Part shown: piece after piece, positions 39,762 through 48,536 of the stretch | How the letters are laid out: each line of letters starts with the position of its first letter | Numbering within the stretch: the first letter of the stretch is position 1 | Source of the DNA: Bacteroidetes bacterium OLB9 | GTDB taxonomy: Bacteria > Bacteroidota > Bacteroidia > Chitinophagales > Saprospiraceae | Assembly: GCA_001567255.1 (NCBI GenBank) | Contig: LNBW01000032.1 | Location: 1-64,000 of the forward strand | Direction of reading: 5' to 3' | DNA length: 64,000 nucleotides | Position numbers and translations under genes: made by a program | The notes under the pieces: generated by a model | The model's input: the letters and a program-made list of their open reading frames with translations, nothing else | Database searches by the model: none | Told to the model about the DNA's origin: nothing

Positions 39762-40087
39762 TGAAAATAACCATCACATACGTACCTTGTCCCAACCACG
39801 AAACTGCGCTTAGCTTGGCGGAATATCTGATTTCTAATGGTCTTGTAGCCTGTGCCAATGTCATTGCTTCTGAAAGCGCTTACCACTGGGAAGGGAAAAT
39901 GTGCAAAGAAAAAGAATGGATAGCATTGCTAAAATCACCGGCTAAAGGTGGAAAATTCCTTGCTAAAGCCATTAAAAGAATACACCCTTATTCTATTCCC
40001 GCTATATTACAATGGAAAGTAAAATGTAACAAAGCATACGGAACATGGATTGATGATGAGATTACTCGGTCCCGATTACATCTCTGA
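39761..40087 (+). CDS. cutA: Divalent cation tolerance protein CutA
   Basis: 108 residues, the usual small trimeric ferredoxin-like protein: VPCPNHETALSLAEYLI, GLVACANVI, YHWEGKMCKEKEW. Role in copper tolerance is reported but debated. Translationally coupled to pfkA. Its 3' end overlaps the convergent NlpC/P60 gene by 26 bp. Confidence 0.93.
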   Translation: MKITITYVPCPNHETALSLAEYLISNGLVACANVIASESAYHWEGKMCKEKEWIALLKSPAKGGKFLAKAIKRIHPYSIPAILQWKVKCNKAYGTWIDDEITRSRLHL

Positions 40088-40544
40088 TCTGCAGGAATCT
40101 ATTTTTGTAGTAAGGTTCATACAAATGATCGATGGTAATGCCTTTTGACACGGAAGAGTGGATGAAATACAGCGTGTCATTTTGAAAGTGGTGCACCAAA
40201 CCTACATGACCCGGTCGATTATTGTGTTGGTTTCTGCCTTTAAATACGATAATATCACCCGGACGAGCATCTTTAACTTCTTTGACACGTTTACCATCAT
40301 GAATTTGCGTCACAGAGCTCCTAGTCACCCGAGTATCTACTTTTGCCAAAATATATTTAACAAACCCTGAACAGTCAAAAATGGCTTTTTCGACTTTCGA
40401 TCTATACCTAAGACCAAGGTATTTTTCAGCATTTTGCAGTACCAGTTCACGTTTAGATATTATCTGATCCACTGCCTGCTGATTATATACATTTAGCGGC
40501 ATCAGTACAACAACTATAAACACATATATAAAATTACGTCTCAA
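40062..40544 (-). CDS. Secreted NlpC/P60 peptidoglycan peptidase
   Basis: 160 residues. Signal peptide (FIYVFIVVVLMPLNVYNQQ), then a minimal NlpC/P60 domain: catalytic Cys in FDCSGF near residue 58, ARPGDIIVF, His in GHVGLVHHF. It likely cleaves peptide stems of peptidoglycan in the periplasm. Convergent with cutA. Confidence 0.92.
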   Translation of the reverse strand: MRRNFIYVFIVVVLMPLNVYNQQAVDQIISKRELVLQNAEKYLGLRYRSKVEKAIFDCSGFVKYILAKVDTRVTRSSVTQIHDGKRVKEVKDARPGDIIVFKGRNQHNNRPGHVGLVHHFQNDTLYFIHSSVSKGITIDHLYEPYYKNRFLQIRDVIGTE

Positions 40545-40676
40545 CCTGGTGATACTCTCTTTTATCTTTTTACGAATGTGTAGTATTAGTAACTCAAAAA
40601 TACCATAATTAGTATATTTTCAAGGCATAATTACAACTCAGCGGCAAAAACTTTAGCTAAAACCCTTTCTCAAAGT

Positions 40677-42476
40677 TTATTCCTGAAAATAGTCAAGGAT
40701 TTTAGAAGTTGTCGATTTGCCTACGATAGCCTCCACCTCTTTAGGATCTGCTTCTTTGATTCGAGCAACTGAACCAAACTTTTTCAATAGTTTTTCAGCC
40801 GTTATCTTACCTATGCCCGGAATGTTCATAAGCTGGGTTTCTAAAAAATGTTTAGATCTTTGATTGCGATGGAAGGATATTCCAAATCTATGTGCCTCAT
40901 TACGCGCATGCTGTATCAGTTTAAGTGATTCAGACTTCTTATTGATATATAGTGGTATAGAATCTCCGGGGAAAAAAATCTCTTCAAGCCGCTTAGCTAT
41001 ACCTATCACCGTAACTTGATCCAATATACCCAAAGCCTCTAGGCTTTTTACTGCCGACGATAACTGACCTTTGCCTCCATCTATAACAATGAGCTGTGGC
41101 AATGGATGACCTTCATCCAGCATTCTTTTATAGCGTCTATACACCACTTCTTCCATAGAGGCAAAATCATTCGGTCCGGTGACAGAGCGTATATTAAAAT
41201 GCCTATAATCTTTATTACTAGGTCGCGCATTTTTAAAAACCACGCAGCTGGAGACTGGGTTTGTACCTTGAATATTTGAATTATCAAAACACTCTATATG
41301 GAACGGCATGACATCCATATGCAGGTCATTCTTAAGGGTGGTCAGAATACGCTCAGCAGATGAAACCTTCTTAGCATGACTGATATCATCTCTGCGCTTT
41401 TGTCTTATATAGTAATCTATATTGTTTTGAGCCAGATCCAGTAGTTTTTTCTTATCTCCGCGCTGAGGTATAGTTACCTTAACCAAAGTGTCTGCCATCA
41501 CTACATCCATGGGTACGACCACCTCACTGGCCTCACTTTCAAATTTTTCTCTTATTGCAGGAATAGCATAAGCTAGCAAATCTTCCTCATCATCGTCAAG
41601 ATTCATTTTCAACTCTGTTATATCTGTGTTGACCAGGGTTCCGTTGCTTACTTTCAGATAATTGACATACGCCATCGACTCATCTTTCTTAATAGCAAAC
41701 ACATCTACATCACCAATCGTGTTACTCATCACCGTCGAAGTAGCTCTATAATCTTCAAATGCTTTGAGTTTTTCCTTCAATAATTGTGCTTGTTCAAACT
41801 CCAGTTTTTCAGCGTGTTCGTGCATTTTTTCAACTATAAATTTCTTTACCGGAGATAAATGGCCACGCAATACATTCTTAACTTGCTCTATCTTAGCATC
41901 ATAGTATTCCACAGACTCTAAACCTTCACATGGTCCTAGGCAGTTCTTCAGATGGTACTCTAAACAAACCTTATACTTACCTTTCTTAATATTTTCAGGC
42001 GATAAGTTGAGATTACAGGTGCGCAGCTGAAAAATATCATTGATGATGTCAAGCAGTATTTTGACTCTATATTTAGAAGTATATGGCCCAAAATAAGTAG
42101 AACCATCTCTGATCAATTGCCGCGTAAACATCACACGTGGAAAGGGCTCATTTTTGATGCAAATATAACTATACGACTTACCATCTTTGAGCATTACATT
42201 GTACTTGGGCTGAAACTTTTTTATCAGTGAATTCTCAAGCAACAACGCATCATGTTCTGATTCGACGACAGTATATTCGATGTGCGTAGAATTTCTGGTC
42301 AGTAAAACCGTCTTATAAGGCAAGTGATGCTTATCTACAAAATAAGAATTGAGCCTATTGCGCAAACTCTTGGCCTTTCCTACATAAAGAATAGTATTGT
42401 CAGCATCCAGAAATCGATATACACCCGGTTCGAATGGTATTGTTTCTGAAATGGCTTTATAATCGTCTTTCGTCAC
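40677..42476 (-). CDS. uvrC: Excinuclease ABC subunit C
   Basis: 599 residues. N-terminal GIY-YIG nuclease (GVYRFLDADNTILYVGKAKS), Cys cluster (CNLNLSPENIKKGKYKVC in part), UVR motif (HAEKLEFEQAQLLKEKLKA), RNase H-like C-terminal nuclease (IECFDNSNIQGTNPVSS; VIDGGKGQLSSA) and a helix-hairpin-helix end (MNIPGIGKITAEKLLKKFG). It makes both incisions in nucleotide excision repair. No frameshift in 1.8 kb despite several A/T runs. Single gene. Confidence 0.97.
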   Translation of the reverse strand: MTKDDYKAISETIPFEPGVYRFLDADNTILYVGKAKSLRNRLNSYFVDKHHLPYKTVLLTRNSTHIEYTVVESEHDALLLENSLIKKFQPKYNVMLKDGKSYSYICIKNEPFPRVMFTRQLIRDGSTYFGPYTSKYRVKILLDIINDIFQLRTCNLNLSPENIKKGKYKVCLEYHLKNCLGPCEGLESVEYYDAKIEQVKNVLRGHLSPVKKFIVEKMHEHAEKLEFEQAQLLKEKLKAFEDYRATSTVMSNTIGDVDVFAIKKDESMAYVNYLKVSNGTLVNTDITELKMNLDDDEEDLLAYAIPAIREKFESEASEVVVPMDVVMADTLVKVTIPQRGDKKKLLDLAQNNIDYYIRQKRRDDISHAKKVSSAERILTTLKNDLHMDVMPFHIECFDNSNIQGTNPVSSCVVFKNARPSNKDYRHFNIRSVTGPNDFASMEEVVYRRYKRMLDEGHPLPQLIVIDGGKGQLSSAVKSLEALGILDQVTVIGIAKRLEEIFFPGDSIPLYINKKSESLKLIQHARNEAHRFGISFHRNQRSKHFLETQLMNIPGIGKITAEKLLKKFGSVARIKEADPKEVEAIVGKSTTSKILDYFQE

Positions 42477-42746
42477 TTCCTTTTATCCTTTGTTATCATT
42501 AGCCGTTAGTCCTAAACCAATAAATGGTAGATCAAATTCGATAATAAAACACTATTGACGACTCAAAAGTTTATTTATGTTTTGATGATTATAAATTTTA
42601 AAAATGTGGAATATTCATTATAATAATCATATATTTTAGGATATTAAATATTAAAAATTGTCATAATATATAATGTTAATTTCACCTTACATTTAAGATC
42701 AAGTAAGAATATTGAACTAATTGCATATATTTTTCCATACTTGGTT

Positions 42747-42754
42747 TACCTTTG
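42747..42754 (+). promoter_or_regulatory. -7 box of the AI-2E permease gene
   Basis: TACCTTTG about 18 bp before the ATG at 42773; a TTG occurs 23 bp further upstream. Confidence 0.55.
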
Positions 42755-42772
42755 TAACGTATAAGTGAGTTC

Positions 42773-43315
42773 ATGAAAATAAGTTATAAATATATTATAG
42801 CTGCTGTAACGCTTCTTATCATTGGAGCAGTGCTTTACTACTTTAGTGAAATAGTTACTTACATTCTCATGGCTTGGGTAGTGTCGATGATCGGAGCACC
42901 TATAGTGGTTTATTTAAGAAAATACCTGGGCAAGAATTTGGCAGCAATTGTTACGCTAAGTCTGTTTATTACTGGCTTTATTGGACTTGTATATATCTTT
43001 ATCCCACCTCTGATCAACCAGGTAGATAATCTTTCTAAAGTGGACTATAACAAAGTTGTAGATGCACTGCACGAACCTCTACGCGACTGGGAGCACTGGC
43101 TAGTAAAAAGAAAATTGATGGTACAGGAGGATACTTTAGATCAAGTGAGACACATCAGCCCTGATACTGCAGCTCTAATCACTCACAGTATTACACTGGA
43201 TAGTAGTGTCACCGGTGAAAGAATCAACATCGACATCCATCTGAACAATCACATAAAACAAGAACAACCAACTCCGCCGATACCTCCTGAGGACGATTTT
43301 TTTCACTCTACTTGA
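42773..43315 (+). pseudogene. AI-2E/PerM family permease, N-terminal half only
   Basis: 180 residues: three membrane segments (IIAAVTLLIIGAVLYYF; YILMAWVVSMIGAPIVVYL; IVTLSLFITGFIGLVYIFIPP) followed by the PerM-type linker QVDNLSKVDYNKVV. Complete members have about 350 residues and eight segments; the second half is absent. Frame ends after a T7 run. With one T fewer it would read FFTLLEENIIT and run into the site of the IS982 insertion, but stops soon after even with the IS removed. So the gene was already damaged or the rest has been deleted. Confidence 0.75.
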
Positions 43316-43329
43316 AGAAAATATAATTA

Positions 43330-44357
43330 ACGTGAATAATGTTTAAGCAGCGATAAGAATAGGCATATTTTTGTCCAATTCATGAGACATTTTGATGGAA
43401 GGTTTCTTTTCAAAAGTCTGATAAGATATTAAGGCTGTTATCATGTTATTTAGAAAGCCTTGGATTGACCTGTGTCGTGTGTGTTGTATCGAACAGATGT
43501 TCTTTAATTCATCATTGACTGATTCTATAACTGACCGCTTTCTGAGCAAGATTTTATCAGTGTCTGATAGATTCATGCTCTTCATGTTTTTTCGTCTTTT
43601 ATAGATCAATTCTATTCCATCATTCCATAAATATTGAGCTAATATTTGTGAGATATATCCTCTATCTCCAAAGAGTTTACCGAACACCTTTTCTACCATT
43701 GATGACAATATATTTTTATCTCTATCATCGGTCGATGCCTTTGATAATGAGAAACTTAGCAGTTCGCCACGATCATTGATGATGAGATGTAATTTAAAAC
43801 CAAAGAACCATCCCATAGTGCCTTTAGACTTTGTAGCCAGACCATCAAAAACCTTGTGCTGTTTTTCTCTCTTTATATGACACACCGGCAATTGAGTTGA
43901 ATCTATAAAACTAATACCTGTACATTTGCCTAAGGCTCGCTCTTTAAGATACATTAAAAGCGGAATAAACAGCGTATGCTGTGTTTGATTAAATCGCTCG
44001 TAAGATACAAGATTAGGAAATAAATCCTTCCAATGCTCACGTACAAGATGGTTGTAATAATGTTTGAAGTTAGTATATGAGCTCAAGTGAAAACAGACAT
44101 AAATAGTCATTCTTTCAGAGAGAGAAAGATGAGATTTTCTGTTTCTTCTCTTGATTTGACTGCCTAAAAGTTGCTTTTTCATAGCGAATTGGTCTAAATC
44201 TTTAACAAAATCGTCAATATCTACAAAAATTTGAATAACTTTGTCCTTACGCATAGGAGGTGTTTTTAATTTAAAATATTGTGTTACAAACGTAAATATA
44301 TTAAATAATCTCCTATGCTTATAATTTTTATACTTTTTTCTTATCCATTATTCACGT
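43330..44357 (-). mobile_element. IS982 family insertion sequence, 1,028 bp
   Basis: Ends are ACGTGAATAATG at 43330-43341 and its reverse complement at 44346-44357. TAATTA flanks both sides (43324-43329, 44358-44363), a likely 6-bp target duplication. Size and single intact transposase gene fit IS982. It sits just behind the truncated AI-2E permease and ahead of the hsd operon end. Confidence 0.85.
43343..44254 (-). CDS. IS982 family transposase
   Basis: 303 residues, intact. DDE signs: FIDSTQLPVCHIKREKQHK, then GTMGWFFGFKLHLIINDRGE, second Asp near DDRD and GDRGYISQ, and third acidic residue in KRSVIESVNDELK. The order and spacing are typical of IS982 DDE transposases. Likely active, since no frameshift or stop is seen. 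Confidence 0.9.
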   Translation of the reverse strand: MRKDKVIQIFVDIDDFVKDLDQFAMKKQLLGSQIKRRNRKSHLSLSERMTIYVCFHLSSYTNFKHYYNHLVREHWKDLFPNLVSYERFNQTQHTLFIPLLMYLKERALGKCTGISFIDSTQLPVCHIKREKQHKVFDGLATKSKGTMGWFFGFKLHLIINDRGELLSFSLSKASTDDRDKNILSSMVEKVFGKLFGDRGYISQILAQYLWNDGIELIYKRRKNMKSMNLSDTDKILLRKRSVIESVNDELKNICSIQHTRHRSIQGFLNNMITALISYQTFEKKPSIKMSHELDKNMPILIAA

Positions 44358-44363
44358 TAATTA

Positions 44364-44632
44364 CAATATGCTTCTGAGGTTTAGTTAGATACCTAGTTTG
44401 ATGACATATATGTAGCTTACCATTATAAAATTATTTGCAATTTTTATTTAGGGGTGACTCGCTTTAATAAAGATTATAGGTTAAAGAATACATCCAGATA
44501 TTGGTTTACCATATTTTTTAAGTCCTGAAATAACATTACTTTTTTGTCCATTTTTACACATTTTAGTGAAAACCTATTTTAGGACAAGACATCGTGCGTC
44601 ATTGCAAATGTGTATGGCTTTTAGCGTTGGCA
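44364..44632. other. Gap between IS982 and hsdR
   Basis: About 270 bp with no gene or clear terminator hairpin. It presumably holds the hsd transcript end. Confidence 0.4.
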
Positions 44633-47600
44633 TTATTCATTCAATTTCTTATATACTTTTTTCATCATCAAATCTTTCACTAGGTCTCCAAATACTTTGT
44701 CTTCAAGGATTTTTTCAAAGATTTCCTTATTTTGGTCCATTCTGTCAATTAGTTTGGTAATAAACAAATCCTCAAAAGCGTATTTAAAGGTGTCAATCTT
44801 ATTTACTTTGGCTTGTGTTTGAAGGGTTTCATCTTCCATTAATTCCGCTTCTATTTGGTCGAAGAAAAGTTTGTCAGCTTCCTCAAATTCAGTTCCAAAA
44901 CGCTCATTTAAAACGTTTATAATTTCAGAAAGTAAAGCTTCTTCGTCTTTTGCTCGCTTTAAACCTGCTTCTGTTGTACCACTTAATTCTCCTGCTTCTC
45001 CTGTCAGCAAATCAATGGAACCTTCTTTGATTTTTTGTAAGCGATAATACTCCAATGCCACTTCATCATCTAAATGCAGACTTTCAGAGAGGTCTCTTTT
45101 AGGCAATCTCGTTAGCAAAAGTTTAGCATACGCATAAAACCGCTCAAAATCAGGGTCAACGAACGGCATAATTTGAGCCAAAAAAGCATAGAGATTTGTC
45201 CACGATCGCAATCCTTTTTTAAACTCGTCTTGTTTTTCTTCTTCACTTATTTTTTTGAACCGATCAACCGCAGGATCAGTAAATGAGTACAGATATTTTT
45301 GTTGTTTTGGGTTGTTCAGCGTTGTTTCCGGATGAAAATAAACATTTGCAAATGCTTCAATTTCTTTTTCCCAATAAATCTGAAATTCATCTAATCTTGC
45401 TTTTAAATCGTACAGGTGATTGACGTCCGTTTCTTCTGTAACCGTTGTGATTTCATAATACGGTTGAAATGAATCAAAAATAGTTTTTCTGTCATTTACA
45501 AAATCTAAAACAAAAGTATCTTCTTTGCCTGCACATGTTCTGTTTAACCGAGATAATGTTTGCACCGCTTTTACGCCCGAAAGTTTTTTATCTACGTACA
45601 TTGTTTGCAAAAGTGGCTGGTCAAAACCGGTCTGGTATTTATCGGCTACAATTAAAATCTTGTATTCGTCCCTGTCAAAAATTTCGGGCAATTCTCTTTC
45701 GCTATATCCGGTCATTTGTGGTTCAGAAACCCCATCAGGTGCATTGTCATCTATGACTTTACCTGAAAATGCCACTAAGATTTTAATTTCGTTTTGATAG
45801 CCTTTTTCTTTTATGTACTTATTAAATTCTTCAAAATAACGCTTGGCGTGTAGCCTCGAACCACAAACTAACATTGCTTTGGCTTTACCTCCAATTTTAT
45901 GAACAACGATTTGCTTAAAATGCTCGATAATGATTTGCGTTTTTTGTGCCAAATTATGCGGATGTAACGAAACAAATTTACCAATTGCCTTTGCCGCTTT
46001 CTTTTTGTTCAGATTAGGGTCTTCTTCAATGGCTTTGGTCAGTTTAAAGTAAAGTTCATACGTGGTATAATTCTTTAAAACATCCAAAATAAATCCTTCT
46101 TCAATAGCCTGGCGCATAGAATACAAATGAAAAGGCTGTGGTTTACCTTCAGCATCTTTATGGCCAAAAACCTGCAAAGTTTTATACTTTGGCGTTGCGG
46201 TAAATGCAAAAAACGAAATATTGCTTTGCTGACCTCTTGCCTGTGCGGAACGCTCTATTTGCTCTCTTACAAAATCATCGCCTGTGTAGTCATCTTCCAA
46301 ATCATCTTTAGCAGCTCCCGCCTGCCTTAGCCTGTATTCTTCAAGCCATTTTCTACCTCTTCCCGTTTTTAAGAATTTTTCTTTCTTTATAGCTTTCTCC
46401 TTATTATCAAATTTCTCCCAATATATTAAGCGGATGGGTCTAAATTTCTTTGTATGCTCCGCTCCTTTGCCCGATTTGTGTTCTTCCCACCGCTTACGAA
46501 GGTCTTTTGAAAAGCCTTTGTAAATTGAACCATTATCACATAATATAGCATAAACAAAATAAACCCCGTCTTCAAAGGCGGGCAGGTCATCCAATGATTT
46601 TGCAGCCAACACCTCTTTCATTTTCTTGCTCGCTTCACCACCTTGTGAACTATGTGCCTCGTCTATGATTACGGCATAGTTTCGTTCCGGCAATTCGCCC
46701 ACTTTATCCACCACAAAAGGAAATTTTTGCAAAGTGGTAATAATGATATTTGTGCCATAGCCCAAAGCACCGGCTAATTGCGCGCTGTCCTTATCTATAC
46801 GTTGTACCACACCTGTTTTATGTTCAAATTGATAAATGGTATTTTGTAATTGTTGGTCCAATACTTTTCTGTCTGTAACAACTATTACCGAATCGAAAAT
46901 CCGTTCATCTGTGGCATTGTGCAAACTTGAAAGCCGGTAAGCCAACCAAGCGATGGAATTACTTTTACCCGATCCGGCTGAATGTTGTATTAAATAATTT
47001 GTTCCTGCACCAACTTCGAGTACATTGTTGCTGATTTTACGAACGGCATCTAATTGGTGGTATCTTGGGAAAATCAATTTTTCTTTCTTGTAAATTTTAC
47101 CATTGGATTCAAATTCTTCCGTTTCCAAATGCAAGAAACGTTGTATAATTTCCATCCAACTATCTTTTTGTAGAATGTATTCCCACAAATAAGCGGTTCT
47201 GTAGCCATCGGGATTAGGTGGATTGCCTTTGCCATTATTGTAACCTTGATTAAATGGCAACCAATAGGTCTTGCTGCCATCTAATTTGGTGGTCATAAAT
47301 ACTTCGTCTTGGTCAACGGCAAAGTGTACTAAGCTCCTTTTTTTGAATGCAAACAACAACTCTTTATTGTCTCTGGTGGTGCTGTATTGTTTTAAGGCAT
47401 TGCCAACATCCTGACCTGTAAACTGATTTTTGAGCTCTAAAGTAGCCACCGGAATGCCATTTAATGCCAAAACAACATCTACCGAATTTTTATTTTTGTT
47501 GCTGTAATATATTTGCCGGTAAACTTTAAGGCTGTTTTTATTGTATAAATCCACCGCATCCGGGTTTAAACCGGAAGTCGGTTGGAAATAGACCATTTGA

Positions 47601-47890
47601 AACCGAACGCCATAATCCACAAAACCATTTCTGAGTACATCTAAACATCCTCTTAGTTCCAATTCTTTATATAGACGTTGTATAATTCTGTGATCCGCAT
47701 CGGCACCGTGTATAGCAGAAATTTTTGCCCATTTTTTGGGTTGAGAGGTTTGCAGAAATGCAAGCACGTCGTATTTGAACATACCTAGTTCTCTACTGTA
47801 ATCTGCTGCATTGCCTTGGGTGTAGCCGCCCTTTTCTACAAGCGACTGCACCAGGGCGGTTTCAAATGTATTTTCGGTTGTGATGTTCAT
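44633..47890 (-). CDS. hsdR: Type I restriction enzyme R subunit with inserted GIY-YIG domain
   Basis: 1,085 residues. N-terminal endonuclease domain with the PD-(D/E)xK signature VATLELKNQ, Walker A HSAGSGKS near residue 301, motif II IIDEAHSS near 407, motif III FFAFTATPK near 558, later motifs VADKYQTGFDQP and VQTLSRLNR. This motor translocates DNA and cuts it. Between motifs II and III lies a foreign segment (residues about 435-525), a GIY-YIG nuclease domain: VYAI, YKGFSKDLRKRWEEH, KKEKFLKTG. The flanking helicase sequence is otherwise continuous. The start overlaps the RAYT stop (ATGA). Confidence 0.93.
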   Translation of the reverse strand: MNITTENTFETALVQSLVEKGGYTQGNAADYSRELGMFKYDVLAFLQTSQPKKWAKISAIHGADADHRIIQRLYKELELRGCLDVLRNGFVDYGVRFQMVYFQPTSGLNPDAVDLYNKNSLKVYRQIYYSNKNKNSVDVVLALNGIPVATLELKNQFTGQDVGNALKQYSTTRDNKELLFAFKKRSLVHFAVDQDEVFMTTKLDGSKTYWLPFNQGYNNGKGNPPNPDGYRTAYLWEYILQKDSWMEIIQRFLHLETEEFESNGKIYKKEKLIFPRYHQLDAVRKISNNVLEVGAGTNYLIQHSAGSGKSNSIAWLAYRLSSLHNATDERIFDSVIVVTDRKVLDQQLQNTIYQFEHKTGVVQRIDKDSAQLAGALGYGTNIIITTLQKFPFVVDKVGELPERNYAVIIDEAHSSQGGEASKKMKEVLAAKSLDDLPAFEDGVYFVYAILCDNGSIYKGFSKDLRKRWEEHKSGKGAEHTKKFRPIRLIYWEKFDNKEKAIKKEKFLKTGRGRKWLEEYRLRQAGAAKDDLEDDYTGDDFVREQIERSAQARGQQSNISFFAFTATPKYKTLQVFGHKDAEGKPQPFHLYSMRQAIEEGFILDVLKNYTTYELYFKLTKAIEEDPNLNKKKAAKAIGKFVSLHPHNLAQKTQIIIEHFKQIVVHKIGGKAKAMLVCGSRLHAKRYFEEFNKYIKEKGYQNEIKILVAFSGKVIDDNAPDGVSEPQMTGYSERELPEIFDRDEYKILIVADKYQTGFDQPLLQTMYVDKKLSGVKAVQTLSRLNRTCAGKEDTFVLDFVNDRKTIFDSFQPYYEITTVTEETDVNHLYDLKARLDEFQIYWEKEIEAFANVYFHPETTLNNPKQQKYLYSFTDPAVDRFKKISEEEKQDEFKKGLRSWTNLYAFLAQIMPFVDPDFERFYAYAKLLLTRLPKRDLSESLHLDDEVALEYYRLQKIKEGSIDLLTGEAGELSGTTEAGLKRAKDEEALLSEIINVLNERFGTEFEEADKLFFDQIEAELMEDETLQTQAKVNKIDTFKYAFEDLFITKLIDRMDQNKEIFEKILEDKVFGDLVKDLMMKKVYKKLNE
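46317..46586 (-). mobile_element. In-frame GIY-YIG module inside hsdR with 12-bp inverted ends
   Basis: Exactly 270 bp (90 codons). The ends are CCCGCCTGCCTT (46317-46328) and, as reverse complement of 46575-46586, CCTGCCCGCCTT, 10 of 12 matching. It encodes a small GIY-YIG domain like free-standing endonucleases of the UPF0213/YhbQ kind, with both Tyr, the Arg of RKRWEEH and the Glu of KKEKF present. It interrupts a helicase linker without breaking the frame and is more GC-rich at its ends than its surroundings. That it is mobile is inference. Confidence 0.7.
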
Positions 47891-48536
47891 GATTTTTGAA
47901 ATTTATCTTCCTTCCAATTTGCAGGATTGTTGATGATATATATTTTTATGCGTTGGTATTCGTTATTGTCGCGGATAACGTGGTCGTGGTAATTGGGTTG
48001 CCAAGCGAATCCAGGGGTTATTTTCCGTGCGTTTACGGTTACGCCAATTTTAAATCCGCGAATAATGGATGCCAAATTTTTGGATTGTGGGCCAAATTGA
48101 TTTTTGGTTGAGGATTTTGATTTTTTAGGATTCGTTGAGGCGCTTGAGGCGCTTGAGGCGTTTGAGGCGCTTGAGGGGCTTGAGGCGCTTGAGGCGCAAT
48201 GCATTGCGCCTGTACTACGATTATTCGAATCCTCCAAAAAATTTGGTGTATTGTATTTATTTTTTCCAATATGAATAATGGCGTGAAAATGATTGGGCAT
48301 CACGATAAATTCATCCCGGATTAAATTCATGTCGGGGCGTAGCTCAAATGATTTTTCCCATTCTGATTGGGCAATTATTCCGATTTCCGATAGATTCATG
48401 ATTCCATTTTGGCATTCGCCAAAATAATGCTCCCTATTTTTGTGCAAATGGTAATAAAATAGGCCGCTTGGTCGCTATAATCCCATTTTGCCCACCGATT
48501 TGATTCTATACGGTATTTATTTTTAAATTTATCCAT
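47887..48536 (-). CDS. REP-associated tyrosine transposase (RAYT, Y1/HUH), frameshifted
   Basis: About 216 residues when joined. Start ATG at 48536 overlaps the hsdS stop (TAATG) and its TGA overlaps the hsdR start (ATGA). HUH motif MPNHFHAIIHI near residue 79; the catalytic Tyr is in IKIYIINNPANW. Frame breaks at a T5 run (48437-48441, A5 on the coding strand); with one more A it reads ICTKNREHYFGECQNG, as in relatives. A low-complexity (SSA)n stretch encoded by a 9-bp tandem repeat and a palindrome lies in the middle. RAYTs mobilise REP hairpins by single-strand cutting. Confidence 0.87.
48135..48197 (+). repeat. 9-bp tandem repeat (seven copies) inside the RAYT gene
   Basis: TTGAGGCGC repeated seven times with two variant copies. 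A unit of nine bases keeps the reading frame and adds three residues (SSA-type) per copy. Confidence 0.92.
48192..48211. repeat. Perfect 20-bp palindrome inside the RAYT gene
   Basis: AGGCGCAATGCATTGCGCCT is its own reverse complement and encodes GAMHCA. It abuts the tandem repeat and looks like a REP-type hairpin. Confidence 0.9.

Noticed and set aside
46317..46586. GIY-YIG segment as an intein in HsdR
   Set aside because: No Cys/Ser start, no HN end and no splicing blocks; only a nuclease domain is present.
48135..48211. Short regular repeats as a CRISPR array
   Set aside because: Units are 9 bp with no spacers and lie within a coding frame; no cas genes in the window.
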